Shown here: in pieces, positions 9,032 through 18,500 of the stretch
Position numbering within the stretch: the stretch's first letter is position 1
Layout of the letters: each line of letters opens with the position of its first letter
DNA from: Vibrio diabolicus
Lineage (GTDB): Bacteria > Pseudomonadota > Gammaproteobacteria > Enterobacterales > Vibrionaceae
DNA length: 64,000 nucleotides
Assembly (NCBI GenBank): GCA_001048675.1
Contig: CCKK01000023.1
Location: 186,001 to 250,000 of the forward strand
Reading direction: 5' to 3'
Notes under the pieces: generated by a model
The model's input: only the letters and a program-made list of their open reading frames with translations
Told to the model about the DNA's origin: nothing
Databases searched by the model: none
Position numbers and translations under genes: made by a program

Positions 9032-10296
9032 TGCAAGCAATGTTAGACTGGGTTGAAAAGCGTATTCCTGCAATGAATGCTTATAAAAAGCATTTGTCTG
9101 AATACCCAATGCCTAAGAACTTCAACTTTTGGTACCTTTTCGGTTCTCTGGCGATGCTGGTTCTGGTTAACCAAATCCTAACGGGTATTTGGCTAACGAT
9201 GAACTACGTTCCTTCTGGTGACGGTGCGTTTGCTTCTATCGAGTACATCATGCGTGATGTAGAGTACGGTTGGCTTCTACGTTACATGCACTCAACTGGC
9301 GCATCTGCGTTTTTCGTTGTTGTGTACTTGCACATGTTCCGTGGCCTGATCTACGGCTCATACCAAAAACCTCGTGAACTACTGTGGATCTTCGGTATGT
9401 TGATCTTCCTCGTTCTAATGGCTGAAGCATTCATGGGTTACCTACTGCCATGGGGTCAGATGTCATACTGGGGTGCGCAGGTAATCATTTCTTTGTTTGG
9501 TGCGATTCCTGTTATCGGTGATGATCTAACGCTTTGGATCCGTGGTGACTACATCATCTCTGGTGCAACGTTAAACCGTTTCTTCGCACTACACGTTATT
9601 GCACTGCCTATCGTTCTGCTTCTTCTTGTGGTTCTGCACGTATTGGCGTTGCACGAAGTCGGCTCAAACAACCCTGATGGTATCGAAACTAAGCTACCAA
9701 AAGGTTCAATGGGCGATGATTACAAGACACAGTTCAAGTTCCACGATTACTACACGAAGAAATACGACATTATCGACTCTATTCCTTTCCACCCATACGG
9801 TACGGTTAAGGACTTGGTTGGTGTGGCTGGTTTCTTGTTCTTCTTCTGTTACGTGCTGTTCTTTAACCCAGAAATGGGAGGATACTTCCTTGAACCGCCT
9901 AACTTTGAAGCGGCCAACCCACTGAAGACACCAGAGCACATTGCTCCGGTATGGTACTTCACGCCGTTTTACGCAATCTTACGTGCGGTTCCAGACAAAC
10001 TATTAGGTGTTATCCTAATGGGTGCGTCAATTGCAGTGCTGTTTGTTCTACCTTGGTTGGATCGTTGTAAAGTTCGTTCATACCGTTACCGTAGCAAACT
10101 TCATCTGTTGAATATTGTACAGTTCACTATCGCCTTTATCGCTCTGGGTATTTTAGGTGCGTTACCTGCAACACCAACGTACACACTACTATCTCAGATC
10201 TTTAGCTTGTGTTACTTCATGTTCTTTGTGTTGCTGTTCTTCTACAGCAAAAATGAAGCAACCAAACCATTACCAGAGAGGGTGACATTCAAATGA
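9031..10296 (+). CDS. petB: Cytochrome b subunit of the bc1 complex
   Basis: Membrane core of complex III with both quinone sites and two b hemes. It has 421 residues with about eight hydrophobic helices. Family landmarks are GYLLPWGQMSYWGAQV in the heme b/Qo region and a Qo motif reading PVWY (in HIAPVWYFTPFYAIL) instead of the PEWY of mitochondria. The end overlaps the petC start (ATGA). The C-terminal helices extend beyond the minimal fold, as usual in proteobacteria. Confidence 0.97.
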   Translation: MQAMLDWVEKRIPAMNAYKKHLSEYPMPKNFNFWYLFGSLAMLVLVNQILTGIWLTMNYVPSGDGAFASIEYIMRDVEYGWLLRYMHSTGASAFFVVVYLHMFRGLIYGSYQKPRELLWIFGMLIFLVLMAEAFMGYLLPWGQMSYWGAQVIISLFGAIPVIGDDLTLWIRGDYIISGATLNRFFALHVIALPIVLLLLVVLHVLALHEVGSNNPDGIETKLPKGSMGDDYKTQFKFHDYYTKKYDIIDSIPFHPYGTVKDLVGVAGFLFFFCYVLFFNPEMGGYFLEPPNFEAANPLKTPEHIAPVWYFTPFYAILRAVPDKLLGVILMGASIAVLFVLPWLDRCKVRSYRYRSKLHLLNIVQFTIAFIALGILGALPATPTYTLLSQIFSLCYFMFFVLLFFYSKNEATKPLPERVTFK

Positions 10297-11030
10297 AGAA
10301 GTGGATTGTAATTCTATTTGCGATGTTGCCATCACTAGCGATGGCAGCTGGGGCCAATGTTCCGCTGGATAAAGCGAATGTTGACCTAACGGATAAAGCT
10401 TCGCTACAAAACGGTGCGAAGTTGTTCATGAACTACTGTTTTGCTTGTCACTCAACGCAGTATCAGCGTTATGAGCGTGTAGCAACAGACTTGGAAATTC
10501 CAACAGACTTAATGAAAGAAAACCTGATTTTCAATCCTGAAGCGAAAATCGGTGATCTAATGGTCAACGCAATGCCACCGAAGCAAGCGGCAAACTGGTT
10601 TGGTGCTCCACCACCAGATCTTACGTTGGTTGCACGAGTTCGTGGTGCTGATTGGTTATACACTTACTTACGCTCTTTCTATGTTGATCCATCTCGTCCA
10701 TTCGGCGTGAACAACATTGTCTTCCCGAGTGTTGGTATGCCACATGTGCTCGAAGAGCTACAAGGTATCCCGACGCCGATTTACGATACGAAAATCGTAG
10801 ATGGCGAAGAAGTACAAGTTGTTGTTGGTACTGAAACAGACGGTACGGGTGAGCTGAGCGAAGGCGAATACGACAAAGCGGTTGGTGACCTAGTGAACTT
10901 CTTGGTTTATTCAGGTGACCCAGTGCAGCTTGAGCGTCATGCTTTAGGTTGGTGGGTAATGGGCTTCTTAGTGCTTCTAACCATCGTTGTCGTGATGCTC
11001 AAGAAAGAGTATTGGCGCGATGTGCATTAA
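10293..11030 (+). CDS. petC: Cytochrome c1 subunit of the bc1 complex
   Basis: Heme c1 subunit passing electrons to soluble or membrane cytochrome c. It has 245 residues with a signal peptide at about 1-19 (ending LAMAAG). The heme c motif CFACH is at 49-53, and a Met ligand is likely in the MPHVL region. The C-terminal membrane anchor is at about 217-236 (GWWVMGFLVLLTIVVVM). It is the last gene of petABC. Confidence 0.97.
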   Translation: MKKWIVILFAMLPSLAMAAGANVPLDKANVDLTDKASLQNGAKLFMNYCFACHSTQYQRYERVATDLEIPTDLMKENLIFNPEAKIGDLMVNAMPPKQAANWFGAPPPDLTLVARVRGADWLYTYLRSFYVDPSRPFGVNNIVFPSVGMPHVLEELQGIPTPIYDTKIVDGEEVQVVVGTETDGTGELSEGEYDKAVGDLVNFLVYSGDPVQLERHALGWWVMGFLVLLTIVVVMLKKEYWRDVH

Positions 11031-11073
11031 TTGTGCTAAAATACCGTGCTAATTCCCAATTTTAATTGATGTA

Positions 11074-11105
11074 CAATGGAGGCTTAGCCTCCATTGTTTT
11101 TATTT
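11074..11105 (+). terminator. Terminator of petABC
   Basis: Perfect 10-bp stem CAATGGAGGC/GCCTCCATTG with a TTA loop, followed by TTTTTATTT. It lies 22 nt before the sspA start, so sspA needs read-through or its own promoter. Confidence 0.8.
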
Positions 11106-11126
11106 GTAAGTGTACTGGAGGGCTCC

Positions 11127-11762
11127 ATGGCTGTAGCTGCCAATAAACGTTCTGTGATGACTCTTTTCTCAAGTGCATCAGATTTGTATAGCCATCAGGT
11201 TCGCATTGTACTAGCTGAAAAAGGCGTAAGTGTTGAAGTTGAGCTTGTTGACGAAGCAAACCTTCCTGCTGAGCTTGTTGAGCTAAACCCATATAAATCA
11301 GTGCCAACTCTTGTTGACCGTGAGCTAGCTCTTTACGATTCAAAAATCATCATGGAGTACTTGGACGAGCGTTTCCCTCATCCACCTCTAATGCCGGTTT
11401 ACCCTGTTGCTCGCGGCAACAGCCGCTTGATGATGTACCGTATCGAACGCAACTGGTATTCACTCGCTGAAAAAGTGATGAAAGGTAATGCGGAAGAATC
11501 AGAAAAAGCACGCACAAAGCTGCGTAATGATCTTCTGACGTTAGCGCCAATTTTTGCTGAATATGAGTACTTCATGAGCGAAGAATTCAGCTTGATCGAC
11601 TGTTACCTAGCTCCATTATTGTGGCGTCTGCCTCAACTTGGTATCGATCTGGTTGGCCCTGGTTCAAAAGAAATCAAGGTGTACATGAACCGCGTATTTG
11701 AACGTGATTCGTTCCTTGCTTCTTTAACTGAAGCTGAACGTGAAATGCGCCTAGTTCGCTAA
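11127..11762 (+). CDS. sspA: Stringent starvation protein A
   Basis: An RNA polymerase-associated GST-fold protein that modulates transcription under starvation and acid stress. It has 211 residues from the ATG at 11127 (MAVAANKRSV), which follows a GGAGG ribosome site. An in-frame upstream TTG would add 11 unconserved residues. The N-terminal thioredoxin-like half has NPYKSVPTLVDRE, and the C-terminal helical half has LIDCYLAPLLWRL. It is followed by sspB after 17 nt, the conserved order. Confidence 0.95.
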   Translation: MAVAANKRSVMTLFSSASDLYSHQVRIVLAEKGVSVEVELVDEANLPAELVELNPYKSVPTLVDRELALYDSKIIMEYLDERFPHPPLMPVYPVARGNSRLMMYRIERNWYSLAEKVMKGNAEESEKARTKLRNDLLTLAPIFAEYEYFMSEEFSLIDCYLAPLLWRLPQLGIDLVGPGSKEIKVYMNRVFERDSFLASLTEAEREMRLVR

Positions 11763-11779
11763 GCGATTTTAAACACGTT

Positions 11780-12268
11780 ATGGATATTGCAAAAATGACT
11801 GCTCGCCGCCCGTATATGCTTCGCGCATTTTACGATTGGCTAGTAGACAATGACTTGACTCCTCACTTAGTGGTGGATGCAACGATGCCGGGCGTACGTG
11901 TACCGGTTGAGTTTATTCAAGATGGTCAAATTATTTTGAATATTGCACCACGTGCTGTGGGTAATCTTGAGTTAGGTAATGATGCTATTACCTTCCATGC
12001 TCGCTTTAGCGGTCGTCCACACTCAGTAATTGTGCCTGTGTATGCTGTCCAAGCTATTTATGCGCGTGAGAATGGTGCTGGTACTATGTTTGAACCAGAA
12101 GAAGCGTACACTCACATCGAAGAAGAAGAAGCGATGACCGAGGAAGAATCATCCCCATCGTTTACTACGGTTAGCGATGAGCCTTCTGAGTTTGCCTCTG
12201 ATTCGGATGCCGAAGAGGACGATGCTCCTCGACCAAAAGGCAAACCAAGCTTAAGAGTGATTAAATAA
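11780..12268 (+). CDS. sspB: ClpXP protease specificity-enhancing factor
   Basis: SspB delivers ssrA-tagged proteins to ClpXP. It has 162 residues. The folded substrate-binding domain (about 1-110) holds the conserved RPYMLRAFYDWLVDN start. A long acidic, Ser-rich linker follows (about 111-150). The C-terminal ClpX-binding motif is PSLRVIK. It ends at a strong terminator. Confidence 0.95.
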   Translation: MDIAKMTARRPYMLRAFYDWLVDNDLTPHLVVDATMPGVRVPVEFIQDGQIILNIAPRAVGNLELGNDAITFHARFSGRPHSVIVPVYAVQAIYARENGAGTMFEPEEAYTHIEEEEAMTEEESSPSFTTVSDEPSEFASDSDAEEDDAPRPKGKPSLRVIK

Positions 12269-12270
12269 TA

Positions 12271-12300
12271 AAAAAGCAGCGTAACGCTGCTTTTTTTCTT
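12271..12300 (+). terminator. Terminator of sspAB
   Basis: Hairpin AAAAAGCAGC/GCTGCTTTTT with a GTAAC loop and a T-run. It lies between sspB and the convergent dolP. Confidence 0.85.
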
Positions 12301-12338
12301 TTTAGTGTCTTGACGTGTTTTCAAGTGATGTTTCGCAA

Positions 12339-13004
12339 TTACTCAATCGTAAATGCTTCGACGTTGGCTTCATTTTCCGCGTTTGTCTCACTTTTTATTG
12401 TTTGTACACCGTCACTCGGTAAGTCCACTTCAACAGGTTCCATTTCGCCATATTGGAACCCTTTAATGACTTGTTTTACGCCAGAGATATTACGCGCGAT
12501 TTCTGTCGCTCGCTCGCCTTGCTCTGGTGTGACATAACCAAACAGAAAAACGTCGCCGTCTTCGGTGATCACTTTAACCTTAACGCCATTGAGTTCAGAG
12601 TCGGTAAGCAAGGCTGATTTTACTTTGGTTGTGATCCAGCTGTCGTTGCTAATTTGAGTGACAGTGAGTGGCTCTTTTTGTTTGATTTGATTGTGTATGA
12701 CTTTCACACCACTAACTTCTCGAGCTCTTCGCTCTAAAGCATGGATAAGGTCTTGCGTTGGAGCCTGACCCATAAGAACAACCGTACCGTTATAGGAGCT
12801 GGCAACAACACGAACCTCACCTTTAAACGGTGCCTTGTTACCGATCGCCGCAACTTCGAATTCGATGTTGTTGTCCTGCCAAATTTGTTTTGTACTGCGT
12901 GTGTCCGTGACAATATTTGCTGTGGTTGCAGCGCCAGCGATAAACAAGCCAGCGCAACCACTTAAACTCAATGCTGTTAATAAGATAACGAAGCTACGTA
13001 TCAT
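12339..13004 (-). CDS. dolP: Outer membrane lipoprotein with two BON domains
   Basis: DolP (YraP) is a division- and outer-membrane-stress-associated lipoprotein that binds anionic phospholipid. It has 221 residues. The lipobox LSGC puts the lipidated cysteine at residue 17. Two BON domains lie at about 45-113 and 120-190, each with the family's G-V pattern (GTVVLMGQ, GDVFLFGYV). The tail beyond residue 190 is acidic. It is the distal gene of lpoA-yraN-diaA-dolP. Confidence 0.9.
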   Translation of the reverse strand: MIRSFVILLTALSLSGCAGLFIAGAATTANIVTDTRSTKQIWQDNNIEFEVAAIGNKAPFKGEVRVVASSYNGTVVLMGQAPTQDLIHALERRAREVSGVKVIHNQIKQKEPLTVTQISNDSWITTKVKSALLTDSELNGVKVKVITEDGDVFLFGYVTPEQGERATEIARNISGVKQVIKGFQYGEMEPVEVDLPSDGVQTIKSETNAENEANVEAFTIE

Positions 13005-13025
13005 AATTCTGACCCTCAGTCTTGG

Positions 13026-13616
13026 TTACTCTTCATGAGCAGGGAAAAGCACCTGGTCAATAAGATCACAAAGACAATGGAGTGTCACCATATGTACTTC
13101 GTGAATACGTGCAGTGCGGTGTGATGGAATGCGAATTTCGACGTCGTTCTCACCAAGCAGTCCTGCCATCTCACCGCCATCTTTGCCTGTTAGCGCGATA
13201 ATCGTCATGTCTCGAGTTACGGCCGCTTCCATCGCTTTGATAATATTTTTGCTGTTACCGCTAGTCGACATGGCAAGCAGAATGTCGCCTGGCTGGCCAA
13301 ACGCTCGTACCTGTTTTGAGAAAATTTCCTGGTAGTGGTAGTCGTTTGCAACAGCGGTCAGGGTTGTATTATCGGCTGTTAAGGCCATTGCAGGTAGGCT
13401 AGGGCGCTCAGTTTCAAAACGGTTTAAAAGACAAGAAACAAATTGTTGAGCGTTTGAAGCACTGCCGCCATTACCACAACATAAAATTTTGTTGCCATTG
13501 AGCAAGCTTGAGACCATCGCTTGGGCCGCGTGAGTAATGGCATCGGGCAGCGCCTCTGCTGCTGCGATTTGAATTTGAATACTTTCTGTAAAGCTGTCTT
13601 TAATGCTGTCTAGCAT
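13026..13616 (-). CDS. diaA: DnaA initiator-associating protein, SIS domain
   Basis: DiaA binds DnaA and promotes timely initiation at oriC. It has 196 residues and a SIS fold. The sugar-phosphate-binding loops CCGNGGSASNAQ and MSTSGNSKNI are visible. GmhA (heptose isomerase) is the close paralogue and the main alternative. The position downstream of lpoA and yraN argues for DiaA. Confidence 0.9.
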   Translation of the reverse strand: MLDSIKDSFTESIQIQIAAAEALPDAITHAAQAMVSSLLNGNKILCCGNGGSASNAQQFVSCLLNRFETERPSLPAMALTADNTTLTAVANDYHYQEIFSKQVRAFGQPGDILLAMSTSGNSKNIIKAMEAAVTRDMTIIALTGKDGGEMAGLLGENDVEIRIPSHRTARIHEVHMVTLHCLCDLIDQVLFPAHEE

Positions 13617-13619
13617 CGC

Positions 13620-13988
13620 TTATCCTTCAGAGATTGCGTTTTCTATCCAGTTGATATCTCGCCCATTGTCATGAATAGCGATGACATCAAACCGATAATC
13701 GATATTGTGTTTTAAGCGCTTTTGTTGGCTAAGCCAAACTTGTGCAGTTTTGATTAGCTTGCGCATTTTTGCGTGCGTTACCATTTCTGCTGCTGAGCCA
13801 AAGTGATCATTCTTACGATATTTGACTTCAACAAACACGATAGTTTCACCTTGTTGGAAGATTAAATCAATCTCACCGACCTTGGTCAGGAAATTTTGTT
13901 CAATAAAGCGCAAGCCCTGGCGTTGCAAATAGTGCTTCGCCAGAGCTTCATATTGATTTCCGATTTGGCGCTTACTAAAGAGCCCCAC
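13620..13988 (-). CDS. yraN: UPF0102 family protein, predicted nuclease fold
   Basis: YraN family, 122 residues. A PD-(D/E)xK-like core is visible in GEIDLI (E39, D41) and VFVEVKYR (E54, K56), which suggests an endonuclease-type fold. The biological role is not established. It overlaps the end of lpoA by 14 nt and is 3 nt from diaA, so it is clearly part of that operon. Confidence 0.88.
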   Translation of the reverse strand: MGLFSKRQIGNQYEALAKHYLQRQGLRFIEQNFLTKVGEIDLIFQQGETIVFVEVKYRKNDHFGSAAEMVTHAKMRKLIKTAQVWLSQQKRLKHNIDYRFDVIAIHDNGRDINWIENAISEG

Positions 13989-15786
13989 GCTCAGCCCAGC
14001 TCAATTCACGCTGTACAACACAGTTGTTGTCGATACTTAAAATACCGGTTTGGCCACCGACTGAGTAACCAGGAACGACCTTCATTTGTGGAAGTTCACC
14101 GATCAATTTATATGCATCCATACCGAGTGCTTTCAAACGTTTTTCCATGTTAGATTGCTCTGACCAAAGCTCGTTCATTTCAGCGGTCACGCTAGGATCT
14201 GGGTCAATCAGCAATGGAATGTCGCTGTAGATGATGCCTGTTAGATCTTCGTATGTCGCGCCGCCACTGTTGCTACGCGAACTAGAGAAGATTTGTGGTG
14301 CTTTCGCATCAGGGTTAATCGCTACTTCGATAAACGGCTTGATCAAAGTCAGCTCAGTGCTTCTAGCTACGATATAAACCGCATCAACATCACGACGGCT
14401 ACGTGGCTGTGTTTCAAGCTTAATTCGCATTAATGATTGCATCTGGGCGATACGCTGCTTGCTCTCTTGCAGGCCAAATACTTCATTGATGTCTTTTTGA
14501 AGTTGGCGCTTGTCACCAAAGTAACTTGCTGCGACTTTGTTAGAGCTGTACTTTCGCCATTCTTTGTTGAAAGCCTCAGTTACACGCTCTCCAAAGCTGC
14601 CTTTTGGTGCAAGAATAAGAGGGAAGTTGTAGCCTTCGCTGAACAAGTGTTTTGCAGCTTGTGCGGCTTCTTGTTCCGGTGATAATGCCAAGTAGCAAAT
14701 ATTGCTATCTGGTTGCACATCCTCGGGGATATTTAGCGCAAGGGCTGGAATGGTAGGGCCATTTGCTGAGCCATCCATGGTTGTGTGCAACAACTCCACG
14801 TTCTCTTTTTCTAGAGGGCCAACAACAAAATCGATGTTTTCATTGATCAAGCGTTGTTTAATTTGGTCAGCGTTATACGCATTGGTGTCAATCACCGTAA
14901 GTGTTGCACTAGGATCTCGATTACGATCATTCATCATCGCAAATACAAAACCATCACGAATTAATTGCGCTTGTGGCGAGAACTTACCCGTCAGCGGCAG
15001 CAATAAAGCAGTATTGTTTGGCTTCACGATATCAAGAGAGAGAATGTTTTGAATCTCTTCTGGTGTATAGATAGCAGCTGGGTGCGAAGGGTTTTCGCTT
15101 AACCAGCGCTCTAGCGTATTTTTAAGTTGGGACAGGTTGCCCGACAGCGTTTTTGCATAAACAGCCAGCTGAAGCCAGCCGTCTAGAACATCCTCATTCG
15201 GCTCTGTTTCTAATGAGGTGAGTTCATATTCTGAGTAGCTGCCAAAGTTCATCCAAATACGGCTAGAGATTTCCCTCTGCTCTGCTGACGAGGCGTATTG
15301 ACCAAATGCAACCAGCTGGCGGTTTGCTTCAAACGCTTGGTTGAGGCCTTGATAAGCGTCGGCACGCATCAAGTAATAGTCTTTCCATTGCTCGTTTGGC
15401 AATTTCCACCAAGGTTTAAAGTTTAACAATTGCAGCAACTGCGAGTAATTACCTTGCTTTTGCTGTATGGTCGCACGCGCCAGTTGCCACTCCGCTTGCT
15501 GAACTTCGGTCAACTGTTGTCGAGCCAGACGTTTGATCAACAGTTCTGCTTGATCAAACTGGTTCGCTTGAATAGCGGCTTTGGTTGCCATGATCAACCA
15601 GTCATTTTGTAAACTGCCTTCCGTGCTATCAGCTTGGATCATATAGTTCTGAACAGACTGAGTAGGCTCAAGTGTTACATCAACGCCATCAGGCTGTCTT
15701 GGACCTGAAGAACAGGCGGCGAGCGTAATTGCTAGTGCAACAGGAGTAAGTATGCGTGGTACACTGAGTCTCTTATGGTTAATCAT
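13975..15786 (-). CDS. lpoA: Penicillin-binding protein activator lipoprotein LpoA
   Basis: Outer-membrane lipoprotein that activates the peptidoglycan synthase PBP1a. It has 603 residues. The signal peptide ends at lipobox LAAC, with Cys25 lipidated. The N-terminal half is TPR-like (about 40-250). The C-terminal half is a periplasmic-binding-protein-like fold starting near NTALLLPLTGKFSPQ. It is first in the lpoA-yraN-diaA-dolP operon and diverges from rsmI. Confidence 0.93.
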   Translation of the reverse strand: MINHKRLSVPRILTPVALAITLAACSSGPRQPDGVDVTLEPTQSVQNYMIQADSTEGSLQNDWLIMATKAAIQANQFDQAELLIKRLARQQLTEVQQAEWQLARATIQQKQGNYSQLLQLLNFKPWWKLPNEQWKDYYLMRADAYQGLNQAFEANRQLVAFGQYASSAEQREISSRIWMNFGSYSEYELTSLETEPNEDVLDGWLQLAVYAKTLSGNLSQLKNTLERWLSENPSHPAAIYTPEEIQNILSLDIVKPNNTALLLPLTGKFSPQAQLIRDGFVFAMMNDRNRDPSATLTVIDTNAYNADQIKQRLINENIDFVVGPLEKENVELLHTTMDGSANGPTIPALALNIPEDVQPDSNICYLALSPEQEAAQAAKHLFSEGYNFPLILAPKGSFGERVTEAFNKEWRKYSSNKVAASYFGDKRQLQKDINEVFGLQESKQRIAQMQSLMRIKLETQPRSRRDVDAVYIVARSTELTLIKPFIEVAINPDAKAPQIFSSSRSNSGGATYEDLTGIIYSDIPLLIDPDPSVTAEMNELWSEQSNMEKRLKALGMDAYKLIGELPQMKVVPGYSVGGQTGILSIDNNCVVQRELSWAERGAL

Positions 15787-15803
15787 TGCCGTGAGTTCTC
15801 TAT

Positions 15804-15819
15804 AATTTTGTACAAAATT
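15804..15819. promoter_or_regulatory. Perfect 16-bp palindrome between lpoA and rsmI
   Basis: AATTTTGTACAAAATT is its own reverse complement and sits in the 68-bp divergent intergenic region. It overlaps a TATAAT-like element (15801-15806). It could be an operator; the binding protein is unknown. Confidence 0.4.
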
Positions 15820-15854
15820 GTCTCTATATTAATCGTTGAAGTGATGGTAAACAA

Positions 15855-16718
15855 ATGACAGATAAAAATAAGTTGCCGAATGAGGGGCCAACTCTCTATA
15901 TCGTACCGACTCCAATCGGAAATTTAGCGGATATCACCCAACGTGCTATCGAAATTCTGTCGACGGTGGACATCATTGCTGCTGAGGATACTCGACATAC
16001 GGGTAAATTACTGTCTCACTTCAATATTCAAACCAAAACTTTTGCTCTGCATGATCACAATGAACAGCAAAAAGCACAGGTTTTGGTAGAAAAGCTGCTT
16101 TCCGGTCAGTCTATCGCGTTAGTTTCTGACGCTGGTACGCCACTTATCAGCGACCCAGGATACCATTTGGTGACAAAATGTCGTCAAGCGGGCGTTAGAG
16201 TTGTGCCGCTTCCTGGTGCTTGCGCGGTCATTACGGCGTTAAGTGCATCAGGCTTGCCATCCGATCGCTTTAGCTTCGAAGGCTTTTTACCACCGAAAAG
16301 CAAAGGCCGTAAGGATAAATTCCTAGAGATTGCTTCGGTAGAGCGTACGTGTATTTTTTACGAGTCACCGCACCGTATTTTGGACTCTCTACAAGACATG
16401 TTAGACGTTCTTGGCCCAGATAGAGAAGTCGTGTTGGCGAGAGAACTAACGAAAACCTTTGAAACCATTCAAGGCATGCCATTAGGTGAGTTAATTGAGT
16501 GGGTGAAAAGTGACGATAACCAACAGCGTGGTGAAATGGTGTTGCTGGTGCATGGCCATCGCGAAACCGCGGACGATTCACTGCCAGATGATGCTTTGCG
16601 TACATTAGGGATTTTAACCAAAGAGCTGCCTTTGAAAAAAGCAGCGGCTTTGGTAGCAGAAATTCATAACTTGAAGAAGAATGCGTTGTATAAGTGGGGC
16701 TTAGAAAACTTAGACTAA
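15855..16718 (+). CDS. rsmI: 16S rRNA (cytidine-2'-O-)-methyltransferase
   Basis: RsmI methylates the ribose of C1402 of 16S rRNA using SAM. It has 287 residues. The SAM-dependent tetrapyrrole-methylase-type fold shows YIVPTPIGNLADIT, AAEDTRHTGKLL and SDAGTPLISDPG near the N-terminus, then LPGACAVITALSASGLP. The small C-terminal helical domain is present. Its partner for the N4 methyl group of C1402, rsmH, lies just downstream past rnpB. Confidence 0.96.
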   Translation: MTDKNKLPNEGPTLYIVPTPIGNLADITQRAIEILSTVDIIAAEDTRHTGKLLSHFNIQTKTFALHDHNEQQKAQVLVEKLLSGQSIALVSDAGTPLISDPGYHLVTKCRQAGVRVVPLPGACAVITALSASGLPSDRFSFEGFLPPKSKGRKDKFLEIASVERTCIFYESPHRILDSLQDMLDVLGPDREVVLARELTKTFETIQGMPLGELIEWVKSDDNQQRGEMVLLVHGHRETADDSLPDDALRTLGILTKELPLKKAAALVAEIHNLKKNALYKWGLENLD

Positions 16719-16747
16719 GCACGGCTAACGAGACACATGGTAAAGCG

Positions 16748-16775
16748 GGTCGATGTGAAAATATCGGCCTTTTTT
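16748..16775 (+). terminator. Terminator of rsmI
   Basis: Stem GGTCGAT/ATCGGCC (one G-U pair) with an 8-nt loop, followed by six T. Confidence 0.65.
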
Positions 16776-16848
16776 AGGCTCAATGTTTGATGGTTAGGTT
16801 AAAAAAACACCACTCAATGCATTCATTTCATCATATCTGTGATCTCAC

Positions 16849-16877
16849 TAGACTCTGAGTAGATAACTCTATACAAT
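16849..16877 (+). promoter_or_regulatory. Probable rnpB promoter
   Basis: TAGACT (16849-16854), 17-bp spacer, TACAAT (16872-16877), ending 8 bp before the predicted RNA start. Confidence 0.6.
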
Positions 16878-16885
16878 CCGCCCTC

Positions 16886-17313
<428 letters not shown>

Positions 17314-17320
17314 ATTCGAG

Positions 17321-17356
17321 ACCCATCACTACTTTTTGTAGTGATGGGTTTTTTTG
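17321..17356 (+). terminator. Terminator of rnpB
   Basis: Perfect 12-bp stem ACCCATCACTAC/GTAGTGATGGGT with a TTTTT loop, followed by a T-run. Confidence 0.9.
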
Positions 17357-17543
17357 CATTTTATTGACGCAAACCCTGTCATTACCAATAAACTTGGCGT
17401 TAAATCACGTCTGACTTTAGACTTGAGGTGGCGATGATGTGGGAAATCAGTACACTATGGTAGGTTGATCTTTTGCTATAAATATTCAGCATGAGAGAGC
17501 AACGTATCTTAAAATCGCTTCAAGATCATTCAACGAGAAAGCT

Positions 17544-18495
17544 ATGACCGAAACCTTCCAACATATTTCCGTGTTATTAAATGAATCCATTGATGGCTTA
17601 GCTATCAAACCAGACGGTATCTATATCGATGGAACATTTGGCCGTGGCGGTCACAGCCGGACCATTCTATCTAAACTCGGCGAAAACGGTCGACTGTACA
17701 GTATCGATCGTGACCCTCAAGCGATAGCTGAAGCAGGCAAAATCAATGATCCTCGCTTCACCATCATTCATGGTCCATTTTCTGGTATTGCTGAGTATGC
17801 TGAAGAGTATGACTTGGTTGGCAAAGTTGATGGCGTTCTACTGGATTTAGGTGTTTCTTCTCCGCAGTTAGACGACGCAGAGCGTGGCTTTAGCTTTATG
17901 AAAGACGGCCCGCTAGATATGCGTATGGACCCAACATCAGGTATTCCCGTATCTCAATGGCTAATGGAAGCTGACTTAGATGATATTACTTGGGTGATTC
18001 GTGAGTTTGGTGAAGACAAACACGCGCGCCGTATTGCCAAAGCGATTGTTGCCTACCGTGAAGACGAAGAAAATGAACCACTGGTACGTACTGGCCAGCT
18101 CGCGAAGCTGATCTCAGATGCTGCACCCAAAAGCTTTAAAGAGAAAAAACAACCCTGCGACTCGTGCGTTCCAGGCATTTCGTATTTACATCAACAGTGA
18201 GTTAGAAGAAATTGATACGGCACTAAAAGGCGCGGCAAGTATTCTGGCTCCTGAAGGTCGTTTATCTGTCATCAGTTTCCACTCTCTGGAAGACCGTATG
18301 GTCAAACGTTTTATCCGTAAAGAGAGCAAAGGACCTGAAGTGCCACACGGCATTCCAATGACTGAAGAGCAAATTCGTGCTCTTGGTAGTGCGAATATGA
18401 AAGCGGTGAGCAAAGCGATTAAGCCAAGCAAACAAGAAATTGAAATGAACCCTCGTTCGCGCAGCTCTGTGCTAAGAATTGCAGAAAAGCTTTAA
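17544..18495 (+). CDS. rsmH: 16S rRNA (cytosine(1402)-N(4))-methyltransferase, frameshifted
   Basis: RsmH (MraW) methylates N4 of C1402 in 16S rRNA. The first part (17544 to about 18150) carries the SAM motif GTFGRGGHSRTIL and LDLGVSSPQLDDAERGFSF. It runs out of frame after SFKEKK, and the expected continuation PATRAFQAFRIYINSELEEI reads one frame over to 18495. One extra A near 18151 explains this, and the length of 952 nt is 3x317+1. The corrected product is about 316 residues, normal for the family. It is the first gene of the dcw cluster here, with no mraZ before it. The ATG at 17544 follows a GAGAAAG site. Confidence 0.93.
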
Positions 18496-18500
18496 TTATT

